Source of the DNA: Tricholoma matsutake
Lineage: Eukaryota > Basidiomycota > Agaricomycetes > Agaricales > Tricholomataceae
Assembly (NCBI GenBank): GCA_026075535.2
Contig: AP026539.1
Location: forward strand, 11,160,001 to 11,224,000
DNA length: 64,000 nucleotides
Direction of reading: 5' to 3'
Shown here piece by piece: positions 41,368 through 52,345 of the stretch. Position 1 is the stretch's first letter. Every line of letters starts with the position of its first letter. Position numbers and translations under genes: made by a program. The notes under the pieces are model-generated. The model did not search any database and had not been told where the DNA came from. It saw nothing but the letters and a program-made list of their open reading frames with translations.

Positions 41368-43411
41368 CACTGCACTGATGGCCAGGAATATAATCATAAG
41401 AACAAGAGGGAGAAACAGAGAGAAACATACTGGTGGGCTTGTGCTATTGTCATTTCTCTGGCTACCCCTGTCACTGTGGAGGATGCACCTTCCTCTGGTT
41501 GGAGCGTTGCCTTCTCGTGTTGCTGGTGCTCACATCATCAGGCAGAGTCATTTCAGCAACTGTCTTGTTTACTGGCACTGACTGTTGTTGCCATTGGTGT
41601 TCCTGTTGCTGCCTGAGTCCCAAACCTATCGTTACTAAAGCAGAATAAAAAACAGAATGAGAAAATATCAACTTACTCAGGGAGAGACAGTTCCCCATGG
41701 CAATTGGATGGGGCCATTGTTTCTGTTGGGCTTGTACTTCAGGGGTGTCACTTTTGGCAGGGTTGTTACTAGTCCTAATAAGCTATTAGTGTCATAACAA
41801 ATGATGGGAGAAGAAAAAACATCCCCCCCTTTGGAGATGCAATGGGAACACATGCTTGTTGAACGTTGGTTGAGCACAACATGCAACTTCAACCAACTTG
41901 TGACATTGGGCATGTGATATGTGCCTGGTGGAGTTTGAACAACCTTGAGCAGTTTCGTTTGCTCCCTTTATAGACGTATGTGATGGCTGTCCCCTCCATC
42001 TGCCTTATTCGAATAGTACCAGTGCTGACTTTTTCGACCTTTTCAAGTTGCTAGGTGTGCTGTGGGGCTCTTCAAGGCTGCAGGCAAGTCATGGCACATC
42101 TCAGGCACTGGAAACACACCAGCTAACTGCTTTATAGGCACCCTGCTGGAGAGAGAGAGGCAGCAGAGATAAAACTCCTGCAAAAATGGCCAAGGAATGG
42201 CTCAAAATGGACCATGGTGCATAGAAGAGGGAGGTCGAGAGGTGTGGCACAGATGGAAAATGGATGTCTTGTGTCAAAAACAGTCAACAACCCCATCATT
42301 GTCAAATCCATCTGCTTGCCATTTTTTTATGCACAAGTGTACTGTCCTGCTCATGGCTTCCTTCTCTGCTTGGCAACCATTCCTCTCCTTGTCAAGCCCC
42401 CTGGTGACATCCTTGTCTTTGCACGTTGACACATTAAGTGCAGCGGTGCTGTAGAGCTTGATATGGCACGGTTCTTGTCAAGCATAGTGAGTTTCTTCTT
42501 ATTCTTGTTCTGCCACACAGGAGGTGAGGCCCTCAGCCTTGTCTCTGTTCTAATATTTTTTCTCATCGTTTAGCAGTTCCTCCGTCATTTTCACAATGCA
42601 TTGACTTGTCAAGAAGATCTCGTTTATACAAGTGCTCAGCAGGGGAGGGTACAGCAAATAATGGCTCATAGGGAGGACTCAGGTGCGCTTCTGAGCATGC
42701 TAGGTCTCAGAACACAGGCACATTACTTAACTTAAACTGCATGGGGTGGGATCGAGTGCTTCTCAGCCTACTCATGCCCATGTGCTGCTTATGCAAGCCT
42801 TCTTTTCAAACAGCTACCTTTGACATGTGCATACTCTTGCAGCCCAAAAATACTTGATGCACGAGCTACAGAACAGCTGGCCAAACTCATTGCTTGGGCT
42901 GCTTTCCTTACTTATTCCCAAATCCAAGTACGATTAAGAAACTTGATGACTTGACACTATTGCTTTCACTTAATAACCCTGCGTACTTACATGCTTTTGC
43001 TACTTATTTACTTACAACCACTTGACATCCTTACAGCATGCTTAGGTTTTTGCTCACTCTGAATAACTAATTCGCTAAGTAGAAAATAAGTGACTTGAAC
43101 AGCTTTGCATGCTTATCCATGAAATAAGCAGTCTAAGAATTTTCCACATTTCCTGATGTTGGACACCAGTCAAAGTGACCAAGGACATCTTAGGCCCTGC
43201 ACATCTGTCCAAGGAGGTATAACACAATTATATTATCAATTTATGATGAGGCAAATCATAAACAAGCTATCTGTTTTCTTTTGATAACTGAGTAGAGGAC
43301 TTGTTCATGCCAGGCTTTAGCCATGGCCCAATTGGACAAGTACATTTATGTATGAAAAGGATGGTATTGCCTCATTCTAAGTGTTTCATGGCCAAACAAC
43401 ACCATTCTGCA
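41368..43411. other. Unassigned intergenic stretch
   Basis: Two kilobases with only short frames (41200..41616, 42197..42454) and no recognisable motif. Some segments are A/T-rich with AAGCAGTC and AAGTGACTTG motifs near 43060-43140. It may be degraded repeats; no gene supported. Confidence 0.4.
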
Positions 43412-43419
43412 TCAGCAAA

Positions 43420-43726
43420 TAGTGAATGACATGGGTACACAAACCTGTGCGGGTAAACACTGCAGGTAAGCATGGGTATGGATACAGGTACAGATTCCTG
43501 TACCTGCAAAAATTAATTAAATTTTTTGATCATCCAAAATGGTCAGGAAATGAATGAGATCAACTCAATGTAATGCTATTGAGGTGTCTCCTTCATTTCC
43601 CAACCATTTTGGAATTTTCCCGGCATATTTTTTGTAAAAAATCCATGGGTATGGCAGGTATGGGTATGGTGGGTAAGGGTACGGGTATGCCTGAAGGTAC
43701 CCAGAGGTTACCCGTGTCATTCACTA
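43420..43726. mobile_element. hAT-type MITE (307 bp)
   Basis: The left end TAGTGAATGACATGGGTA and right end (minus strand) TAGTGAATGACACGGGTAA are inverted repeats. The 8-bp TCAGCAAA flanks both sides (43412..43419 and 43727..43734). Subterminal GGTATGGG and GGTACGGG repeats fill both arms. Ends and duplication fit hAT. It lacks a transposase and probably shares one with 7132..25784. Confidence 0.88.
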
Positions 43727-43744
43727 TCAGCAAAACACAAAAAA

Positions 43745-44110
43745 AAATTCTGGGTTTTCATTGGTTTCCATTAGTTTCTCAGTTCCTAGAAACGGACACT
43801 GGGAAACTGAGAAACTTGGGCAGACATTGGAGTAATGCATACCCTACATTTCTATTACATTACTGAATAAAAATGGTCCAAACTGGAGGAAATTGGGATA
43901 AACACTGCTGGCAACATCAATAAATTTCTGGGTGTGCCCCAGTTATTGTTATTTACAATTACATACAAGTGCTCGAAATAAACAAAGCATTAGATTTCAG
44001 TTTCCGGGAAACAGGACATGGGTTTCCCAGTGGCCCAGTTTCCCAGTTTTCTCTCGTTTTTTTGGTTTCCTGAGGTGAGAAACCGATGGAAACTAAAATC
44101 CTGATGTGTA
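43745..44110. repeat. Inverted GGTTTCC-rich repeat
   Basis: 43750..43820 (GGTTTTCATTGGTTTCCATT, CTGGGAAACTGAG) and the complement of 43995..44105 (GGATTTTAGTTTCCATCGG) form two loosely inverted arms. Probably a small transposon, but no target duplication was found. Confidence 0.4.
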
Positions 44111-44640
44111 TCATTTACATGTAGGTCATATATATTTTTTCAGCCTCCGGCGGCCCCCCCCCCTACCCGCGGTTCGGGATTCCTGTTCGGCCAGCCCCTT
44201 GCAACTCAGCCTCAACCGTGGATGGTTTATGACAGGGTACATATTGCTGAGGGGAAAACGGTAAGAGACAGCGACCAGCTGTGACGTGCGATGATGATCG
44301 GGCCATCAACTCATCATTTGATCACTGCCAAGCGGCACATCGACCAAAACTTGTCGGCCAAAGCCTGCTCGGACTACTCACTTAACAAATTGGTTAGAAG
44401 CATGATGTATCTACACGGGTGAAAATTGGAAGGGAGACCGAATACGTTACATGGTATAGTAAAAGTTACTGTACCCCGAAGTCGCTAAAAGAAATATAGA
44501 GATAATCATAAAATCAAGTCCAACTAAGAAATTCTGTTTCTTCTTGACCTCGGCTCATGCACCAGAGACGGCTTGCCCATGGCAATCACTCCCCCTCTGG
44601 CCCAGCTAACACTAGCTGTTTTGAGCCGCAAGACGTAATA
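44111..44640. other. CpG-rich flank of the secreted-protein gene
   Basis: It has many CpG sites (for example CGGCGG, CGCGGTTCGGG near 44150-44180), unlike the CpG-poor transposons. It includes the 3' side of the gene at 44644; no other gene recognised. Confidence 0.5.
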
Positions 44641-44643
44641 TGT

Positions 44644-45003
44644 TTACGGGATAGAATAACATATCACCGACCTCGGTTCATAAATCATCTGACCTGTGTT
44701 TGCACAGTTGGTTCCAGGTAATGTTACCAATCCCGTGTTGCCTGTGCAGTCCCCATTGGTGAAAAACTCGCACTGGCAGACTCTGTCTCCAGCGTTCGGG
44801 GTACAACGTGCTATGTTGAACGATCCCGCGCCAGCAACGTAATATCCCAGGCATGTGTTCGTTGGTCCATACATATCCCACTGTCCTATATAGGACGTAC
44901 AGGATTGATCATAATAATATTGGATGTCGGCATAGTACGCCTCCGTGACTTGTAAAAGTGGGGCCGCTACTGACAGTGCCAAAGTTAATGACCACAGCTT
45001 CAT
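44644..45003 (-). CDS. Small secreted cysteine-rich protein (119 aa)
   Basis: ATG 45003 is chosen because it gives a textbook signal peptide: MKLWSLTLALSVAAPLL, then cleavage likely after VTEA. A longer frame upstream starts only with GTG. The mature part of about 97 residues has eight cysteines, an even number that could form four disulfides, and is rich in Tyr, Gly and Asn (YYADIQYYYDQSC). No enzyme motif is visible. Such proteins are typical fungal secreted proteins, and some act as effectors; that role is not shown here. The gene is single-exon in its coding part, with a probable 5' UTR intron. It sits in a CpG-rich, non-transposon island. No stops or frameshifts. Confidence 0.72.
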   Translation of the reverse strand: MKLWSLTLALSVAAPLLQVTEAYYADIQYYYDQSCTSYIGQWDMYGPTNTCLGYYVAGAGSFNIARCTPNAGDRVCQCEFFTNGDCTGNTGLVTLPGTNCANTGQMIYEPRSVICYSIP

Positions 45004-45008
45004 GTCGC

Positions 45009-45062
45009 CTGAAGTAATATGAGCTATCACGAATAGCAGTCAAGGCTGGACTCGTAACTTAC
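45009..45062 (-). promoter_or_regulatory. Probable 5' UTR intron of the secreted-protein gene
   Basis: On the minus strand GTAAGT (from 45062), a TTGACTG branch-like site and ACTTCAG (to 45009) bound 54 nt ending six bases before the ATG. A TATAAAG box near 45246 would drive the transcript. Confidence 0.55.
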
Positions 45063-45945
45063 GACGATTTTTATTGGAGAAACGATTATGACTGTATGAC
45101 ACGGGTCCTTAAAGTGTGATCGGAACGTCTAAGTGAGAGTCAACGAGTTGTCGAGTAAGAGGAGGAAGCACCTAGGTGGCTGGGGCTCTTGGGGAGGAAA
45201 ATATATTGAAGAGTATAGTTCGTAGTTTGTGAACCAGATGTGTGCTTTATATCTAGGACGTGGCGGTAGAGGCGAATATGATAGCACTAGATTGCTCCCG
45301 TTTACCCCTGCCATGCTGGCACAGGCCACACAACGATGATGTCGGAGAGAGCAAATGACAGCTGATGGAAAACAAGCCTGAAGAGAACATGCTATCAGTT
45401 ACCATACAAGTTCGGCCCCAGATAGAAGAGTATTGACAACCTTTCAGCACGCAGTACCCAGAGACCGTGCCCTGCCAGTTCTTGGTGGATGAGGGATTTC
45501 TTCTCATCCTGATCTATTGAACACGAACAGATTAGCTCACCTCTGACCATAAATCATGATGTTCAGTTAATACAGTCATTGGGGACATACAATCCAATTC
45601 ATCATTGGGAGTGACTCGGATGCGGCGCAGAATTCGAATGGCCGCACTGATTGCGCTCGCTATATTTGTGACTTGACATTATTTTGAACTATTTTGACTC
45701 ATACCCCAATTTTTTTCCTGCATCGGTCCACAATGGCGATTTTGGTTCAAGTTATCATGTAGAGCTAGGAACCACAGAGACCTTCCAGGTCATAAGATGA
45801 TAACCGTATCAATGGGGAGTTCCGAGGAAGTTAAGGACACTGACATCCATCAAACGGATGCTTACAATTTACAAAGACAAATATTTTATATACTAGTACA
45901 TATCACCCTCACGTTCGCATGAGGGGGCTAATAGTGTAGCCGATG
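45063..45945. other. Upstream region of the secreted-protein gene
   Basis: Contains the TATAAAG box. A minus frame 45253..45507 with four Cys in its first half (SGYCVLKGC, GRTC) might be a broken second cysteine-rich gene, but there is no signal peptide or clear start. The rest is plain sequence. Confidence 0.4.
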
Positions 45946-47245
45946 CTGTGATATCGATGCATCATTTTCCGATAACTATCGAGAACCTGTGGACCTGTGG
46001 TGCAAGTACACCTGATAACAAGTGTACAGGGAGTGATGCATCACTGTCCACATGATACATCATTCCCCTTCGCAGAGTGAGGACTAGCTGATGCTTGTGA
46101 TGTATTACACATTGCAGTCGACGTCCCGCTGTAGACACAAATAGTGCATCACATACACTCAGCATGGACTGATGTATCATAAATTAAAATAATGCACTAA
46201 ACTGGTAATATTTGAATGGCAAATTTCTCTGCAATGTTTTCCATATGTCAAAATGGCTTCAAGATCATCCTCAGTTCTCAAAAACATTGATTTTCTGGCC
46301 TCAAATCAAAAACATCACCCAGGTCTGCATGCCGACGCGGCGACAATCACTCAACAGCCCTTCCTAATGCGCACGAAGAGGGCTGAGCATTCAATAATCC
46401 CTGACCCTACTAACTGCTAACCCAACCCTAACTGAAGTACACTGAACCCTAAGAAACACTAACCGAACCTGCTATATGACCGGTCCCAACTGGTACCCCG
46501 CCGTGTGTAAACAAACCCTAACTAATCCCAATTGGCGGCGTGTAAACAGACCCAAACAGATCCCAATGATATCTGGTATGATATAATATGATATGATATG
46601 ATTCTGTGGGCGTGTAAACAGATCTTGAACCCGGCACGTGGGGGCGGACTTACCAGCGTGTGAAAACAAACATCGCATAAACATGTGCACGGAAACATGT
46701 GCACAACATCCGCTAACATCCGGCTGTTACATGTTCCACCGACGGCCACATGGTTTGATGACCACTTTTGGATCGCTAGTAGATCGCATAGTGGCCCGTT
46801 GGGCTGTTATGTCGTGGCAGGATGGTAATGAGTTCTTGCCACCTCTCTTGATGTTAATTAATTTCTTACCACTAATCTGTGAGAGTGAAGTATCATTTCC
46901 CGATAACTATCGAGAACCTGTGGACACCGATACTAAGTGTACGGAGTGATGCATCACTTCCTGCATCTCTCCCCCTTACCGGCCTTACCACACTGATATT
47001 TGCCCTGTGGAAGCCACATTCCGCCCTGGTAGGAGATCATAACATTGTTCAGCCAGAAATAGCGATGCCAACTTTGACATAAAGCTTAAGAGTCATAGCA
47101 CCGGGCCATACGTTCTCAATGGCCTGCTGACCTTGTTGCCGGTCTTTCAACGGTCTTTCCACTCCGCATCAGCAAACCCTGATTTTTCCCATAACAAAAT
47201 GTAGCAAATACACCAAGCTCATAGCAAACAGTAGCAACTATGCCA
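45946..47245. repeat. Mixed short repeats
   Basis: CGATAACTATCGAGAACCTG with a following AGTGTAC and GTGATGCATCAC occurs at 45968..46043 and again at 46896..46960. GTGTAAACA occurs four times at 46496-46680. Several ATGCATCAC/GTGATGTAT words are inverted between 45955 and 46180. These look like two or more small transposon remnants. No gene. Confidence 0.5.
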
Positions 47246-47253
47246 AGCCCATA

Positions 47254-49062
47254 CACCTGATAATCCCACCAATCACCTCTTATTAGAGGTGGAGCTACAT
47301 ATGAGGTCCTCCTCTAATAAGAGGGAATTAAATATTAATGTGTATGGCCCTCCTCTGAATAAATATAGTGTAGACTCCTCCAAGACATCTACGGCATGTG
47401 CCGGACATCAGTACCTGCCATCAATGTCATTGACTACTGTCACCATCAAGGCCATCAATCTCTCCCATCACTGTCGGCTTATGTCCGCCCACGTCGATCG
47501 GCTAACGTTGTGCTCACTGTCTCTGACAGCAAGCTCACTATTCATTCTGCCCCGTTTCCCTTGGTTTCTTTTGCTTACATTAACTACATGTGTACATAGA
47601 ATGACTACCTGCCATCCTTTCCACTTTACCTGCCCTGATAAGCCTGCTAGAGCACTCCCTTCTTGAAGTGAGAATGAGAGATTGTTGTACTTATGCATGA
47701 GGCTCTCCCTTGATATCCAGGCCAATAAATCATGTCAAGGTCTATGTACATGATAGGGATAAGTGCTCTAGCCCATAAGGCAGTGACTACAGTGGGAAAA
47801 AAGCGAAAATGTAGGGGAGGAAGAGAGGGTACCCACTGCTGAGCTGGCATGCAGATCAGGACCAAAGGTGTACAGCCAAAAGGGTGTAATGGTACCATAT
47901 AGAGTTGTATACCAAGTATAGAGACTAGGGGGCCAGTGGGTGGATGTTAAATTATGTGTTAGTGTGATATTAGAGATGGTGACTCACCAGCTCTCCTGTT
48001 TATCCCACTGCATGAATGAGCATCATAAATGCATCATAGAGACCTTACAAACGATGGGGAGAGCCTACCATCAAAGCTACATGGGATAAGATAGTCAAAA
48101 AAGCGAGCTAGGGGTGGGGAGGAGGAATACTTGCTGCATGAGATCCGTGGCACAAAAGCGTTCGCTTTCTTCGTTTTCCAGGTCTATAGGTGAAGTAAAT
48201 AAAAGGTATGTATGTCTAATGGGATGGGACTGAGGTCCTGGCTCACAGGGGCATGGGTTTCCCATCAACAGAACAGAACTTTGCTCATAATTGGTCACAC
48301 ACCTTTCCTATTGTCCAAATCTCCTTCTGAGCAGTTAGGGTAGTCACCTACCCTATATTTATAGCCTACAAGTCAACTATATAGTCAATACTTCGAGCTA
48401 CAGAATAGGATCTACACCTACTCACCTAATCTCCTTGTTACTCAATGCCAGGTCATAGTACCCATTAGTGGCAATATATACGAACATACCAAGGTACTAT
48501 AAGTAGAATTAACACCTTGGAATGGTCCATGAGTCTGTACAAGAGGGATGGAGAGTCAATATATTGAGATAGGTTATACTCACTCACCAAAGGCCAACAG
48601 AGCTTCAGATTCTCAATATGGTACATAAAATAGTGCATAGTAATTCAATATGGTACATAAAATAGTGCATAGTAATTCAATATGGTACATAAAATAGTGC
48701 ATAGTAATATATCTTATGAAGTTACCTTGAGCTATAGTCCATCCAGATAGCAGGAGAGGCCATGCCATACACTAGAGAGGTAGGTTGAAGCAAGTGTTCC
48801 AAAAAAGGCAATGACTCGAACATAGCTCAACAGTGACACAACGAGATTGATGGCTTTGATGGTGACAGTAGCCGACGACATTGATGGCAGGTACTGAAGT
48901 CTGATGTCCAGCACATGCCGTAGATGTCTTGGAGGAGTCTACACTATATTTATTCAAGGTTTATCAGAGGAGGGCCATACACATTTAATTCCCTCTTATT
49001 AGAGGAGGACCTCATATGTAGCTCCACCTCTAATAAGAGGTGATTGGTGGGATTATCAGGTG
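47254..49062. mobile_element. Non-autonomous DNA transposon with about 240-bp inverted repeats
   Basis: CACCTGATAATCCCACC starts the left arm (47254..about 47490); the same sequence, inverted, ends the right arm (about 48815..49062). The 8-bp AGCCCATA flanks both ends (47246..47253 and 49063..49070). The arms contain short hairpins (CACCTCTTATTAGAGGTG). The interior has no transposase. 8-bp duplications are known for hAT and P superfamilies; the ends are not typical hAT, so I leave the family open. Confidence 0.9.
48614..48708. repeat. 32-bp tandem repeat, three copies
   Basis: CAATATGGTACATAAAATAG and the next 12 bases repeat at 48614, 48646 and 48678, identical to within one or two bases. 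It lies inside the element 47254..49062. Confidence 0.95.
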
Positions 49063-49070
49063 AGCCCATA

Positions 49071-51532
49071 GTATCTCATAAGTATAGTGCCATAGCTTAG
49101 CTGGGCTACGAAGTAGAACATTATAGCGCTGGATAGTTTTTTCCCAATTTATTTTTTTCAGTATCCAAGTTGAACAAACATTCAATGAAGCCTAGAATTT
49201 GAAGCCCATGCCGAAATGCTGCTGGATGGTGCCATTAACTCATTTTGCATGGTCATGTTGAAGAAGTTTGGGCTCAATTTCCATTGTCTGCTCATTCTTT
49301 CCCTTCACCATCAACACTGCTGCTGCCCTCCCTCCCTCACACCTCTACCACCACCACCATCCGCCACCACCACTTCCACGGCCACTTACACAACAGCAAG
49401 GACTGCCACTGGTTCCAACTGAGCCATCTTGGATGCATATTCTTTTTTTCTTCTTCATTTGTTTGTTGTATATAAAGTAAATAAGAGTTTGTTTTTTGTC
49501 ATTTTTAGGATCTAAACTACTCGTATTGACAGATGCCACGATGCACCACGACCACGCATGCCTCCTCCCCATTCAAATGGGATATGAGGCTCAATATGGG
49601 CTAGGAGGCTGCAGAGGGGAGCGTGGAGGCCTGCAGAGCAGGGTACCCGCCAGGTAAGTACCTAAACATATCCGAAAATGCGCCATGCCACACTGAACCC
49701 CCAAACTCCCCCAAAACAGGCCCCTCTGCCCCAGGGCCCCACAGCAATGAAGAACAGCTGCAGTACCCACCAACCACAATGGACAACACAGCACCTGCCT
49801 CATGCCTGCGAGCAACTGCTCGCTGGGTGGATCGCAGGTGCTGTTATCTAGCTATGTCAACCGGGATCAAACAACTGGGAGAATGCAGACAACACAACAA
49901 CCCAGAACCCCCCAGCAACAACCACCACCTCCACCATGCAGCACCCAAACCACCTTCACCCCAACAAGTCACTCACAGCTCATCAGCAATACCAGTGGTG
50001 GACTGTTTTTGACCATTGTTAGTTATATCTGCCCGTAGTCAGTGTAATTAGTATTCTTGCTGTACAGTAAAATCTGTAGTTAGTACATAGTTGTAGTTCT
50101 TCATAATATAATTGGTTTTCTGCTTTACTACTTGAGACATCTATCATATAAGCTGGCAAGGTACTAAGGACCTGGATGATTTTCATAAATGGTTAGACTA
50201 CCCTACTATGGAGTGCTATGTAGAGTTCAGGGCACACTATGTCACACTAAAAAGGTAAAGAATCATGCTTTGGCACTATGGCACTATGTAGTGCTACTGA
50301 GCTGGCCAGTAATTTACACTGCCCCATATGTTCCACACGGATCCATGTGGAGTCCAACCATCTGGTGACCAAAATGCAAAATTACACCCCTTTCAGCATG
50401 GACTCCACCCCAGTCCACCCCAGTCTGCATAAGTCTGTGTGGAGTCTGCATTAGTCCACCCAGAGTCTGCATAAGTCTGTGCTGAGTCTGCACTTGTAAG
50501 GGTCATTGCATAAACACTACTGACTAGCTTACAGATACAAGGATCAACTACATGTCACTATCATCATCAGTGTCATATGATATGCACACTTTTTTGCCCT
50601 TCTTGGCCTTAGGTTCCTTCCCCTTGCTTCCCTTTCTCATTCTTCTTTTCAGTTGCTTTCAGCTCAGTTTTCTTCTTCTTGGCTTTTGTAGCCTCATTGT
50701 TAACTGTTGAGATGGCATGCTTACAGCCAGTAGGAGTCATTGTGTCATTGGTAGCAGTACACAATTAAGATCAAATAAAATTTATTACCTACATCCCTCA
50801 CATCTAATGTGAGGGATACAATACAATTAACTACATAAAAAACACCCTCTGCGATGTGGTGCTCCTCATCGTGCTCCCCACTGTGTGTTCCCATTGTCAT
50901 TCCCCTCATCATCATTGCCATTCCACCTGCAATCCACCCCCCGAGCAGTGGCTCATGGGGCTGGAGGTGGGTGGTGTGTCATTGGCCCTGTCATTGTTGT
51001 CTGTTGTGGTTGGTGGCTGTGCTTCACGTTCTGGGGGTTCTGGTGCTGGTAGACAGCGGCATCATTGTTGTCATTGCCTGCACACACTCACAATCCACCC
51101 TATGAGCAGAGGCTCACAGGCATGGGTGGGTGCATCATCCGTTTCAGGGGTCTCCCAGTTTGGAGGGGTTAGGGGGGGGGGTAGGGGGGTGCTTACCTGT
51201 TGGGTAGGCTGTGGGCATGCATTATGCGTTTTTCATGGTTGGCGGTCTTGTCGTCATCATTCCACCCACCATCCACCCCACGAGCAGTTGCTCATGAGGC
51301 TGGAGGTGGGTGGTGTGTTGGCATTGTCATGGGATTCTACTTGGGGGGGTTGAGCATGTCAGTGTGATGTGGCATGCGTACGGGGTTGCTGGGTGCTTAC
51401 CACATGGGTATCCCCCTTCTGGGGTCTCCCAGCATCCCTCTGCACCCTCCTAGCCTGTGTTGACAGCCTCACATCCCATTTGAATGGGGAGGAGGGGATT
51501 GGGTGGCTGTGGGTGTGCGTTACGCGTTTTTC
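49071..51532. repeat. Repeat region with inverted copies around GAGCA-TGCTC palindromes
   Basis: 49557..49620 (CCTCCTCCCCATTCAAATGG, then GCTAGGAGG) is inverted at 51430..51497. The palindrome family occurs at 49810, 50943, 51104 and 51282. A perfect hairpin ATCCCTCACAT/ATGTGAGGGAT lies at 50794..50820. A CACTGCCCC end starts at 50317. Frames here are Pro/His-rich low complexity. This is most likely a large non-autonomous element or several merged ones; no gene supported. Confidence 0.5.
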
Positions 51533-51537
51533 ATTGT

Positions 51538-51939
51538 TGTTAGGAAACCACCCCATTACCTAATAAAATTTCATTTTTATTTTATTATGTCGAATAACAC
51601 TACATGACACCAAATGACGCTACACTTTGATAGCGTGAGAATTTTATTTTGCACACATCAAAATGTACGCGCATGTACGAGTGCATCGGTAACCACAATG
51701 TACAATATATGTAACATAGTATATAAACCCTAAATATATGCCTAGGGGACCCCAGTTGTGTTCTCTTAGGTATTCCACCTACATTTTGGGTGTGAAAGGC
51801 CTATCTCAACAAACTCACCTATTAATAACCTCTCGCATCAAAACCATCAATTCCCCCATCCCGAGTGTGGATCCCGCCCCCTTCTTGTAGAGAGAACCCG
51901 CACGGTCTTAGCTAGCAGATAGTGGGTGTCGCCCTAACA
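51538..51939 (+). mobile_element. Solo LTR of the G family (402 bp)
   Basis: It begins TGTTAGGAAACCACCC and ends GTCGCCCTAACA, the reverse complement of the G LTRs, and is 402 bp like them. Flanks are ATTGT (51533..51537) and ATCGT (51940..51944), a 5-bp duplication with one C/T difference. No internal region, so it is a recombination product. It interrupts the repeat region on both sides. Confidence 0.93.
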
Positions 51940-51944
51940 ATCGT

Positions 51945-52269
51945 GGCAGGTCATCCCCAGTAGTAAACAACCTAAAAAGCAATAAAATACAATTAGTTCA
52001 TTGATAAAAACGAAAAGAAAAAAGAAAAAAAAACTTATCTGTGGCCCAAATGACAGTTGCCGTCATTTGGGCCCGCATTCCATCCAGTCGGCTTGTTTGA
52101 AGGTGTTGGTGGGAGTGGGTGGGAATGGTGGTGGTGTGCGTGCACACAGTGGTGGCATCAATGGTGGTGGTGAGTGATGAGCTGGCAACCTTGATGATGT
52201 GACTGTGTGCTTTGTCATACAAAGCCAAACAGTGGTATGTAGTTGCATCAATGGCCACAAATGATAACA
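51945..52269. repeat. Continuation of the repeat region, with hairpin copy 2
   Basis: An A-rich tract to 52034 precedes the hairpin 52042..52072: GGCCCAAATGAC and GTCATTTGGGCC around a 7-nt loop. Compared with 7859..7889 the arms differ at paired positions only. The rest is GGTGGTG-rich low complexity. Confidence 0.6.
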
Positions 52270-52345
52270 GCTGCATGGTGTAACGGTAATGCATGTCTGT
52301 ACTCTCTTACTTAGTCATGAGGCTACAGGTTCAAATACCATTTGT
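52270..52345 (+). ncRNA. tRNA-like Pol III promoter motif (SINE head or tRNA relic)
   Basis: TGGTGTAACGG (52276..52286) fits an A box and GGTTCAAATACC (52328..52339) a B box, 52 nt apart. A T-arm does not fold well, so it is not a functional tRNA. It may be the head of a tRNA-derived SINE extending toward 52615. Weak. Confidence 0.35.

Noticed and set aside
44644..45030. Longer form of the secreted protein starting upstream
   Set aside because: The upstream start is GTG and would put nine residues in front of a perfect signal peptide; those bases also lie in a probable intron.
46400..46530. CCCTAA words suggesting an interstitial telomere
   Set aside because: The words are irregular (ACCCTACT, ACCCTAACT, ACCCTAAG) and not in tandem.
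49216..50038. Pro/His-rich plus-strand frames as genes
   Set aside because: Low complexity within inverted repeats; no start, intron or domain support.
52270..52345. Functional tRNA gene
   Set aside because: A and B boxes fit, but T-arm and acceptor do not pair; kept only as a weak tRNA-like motif.
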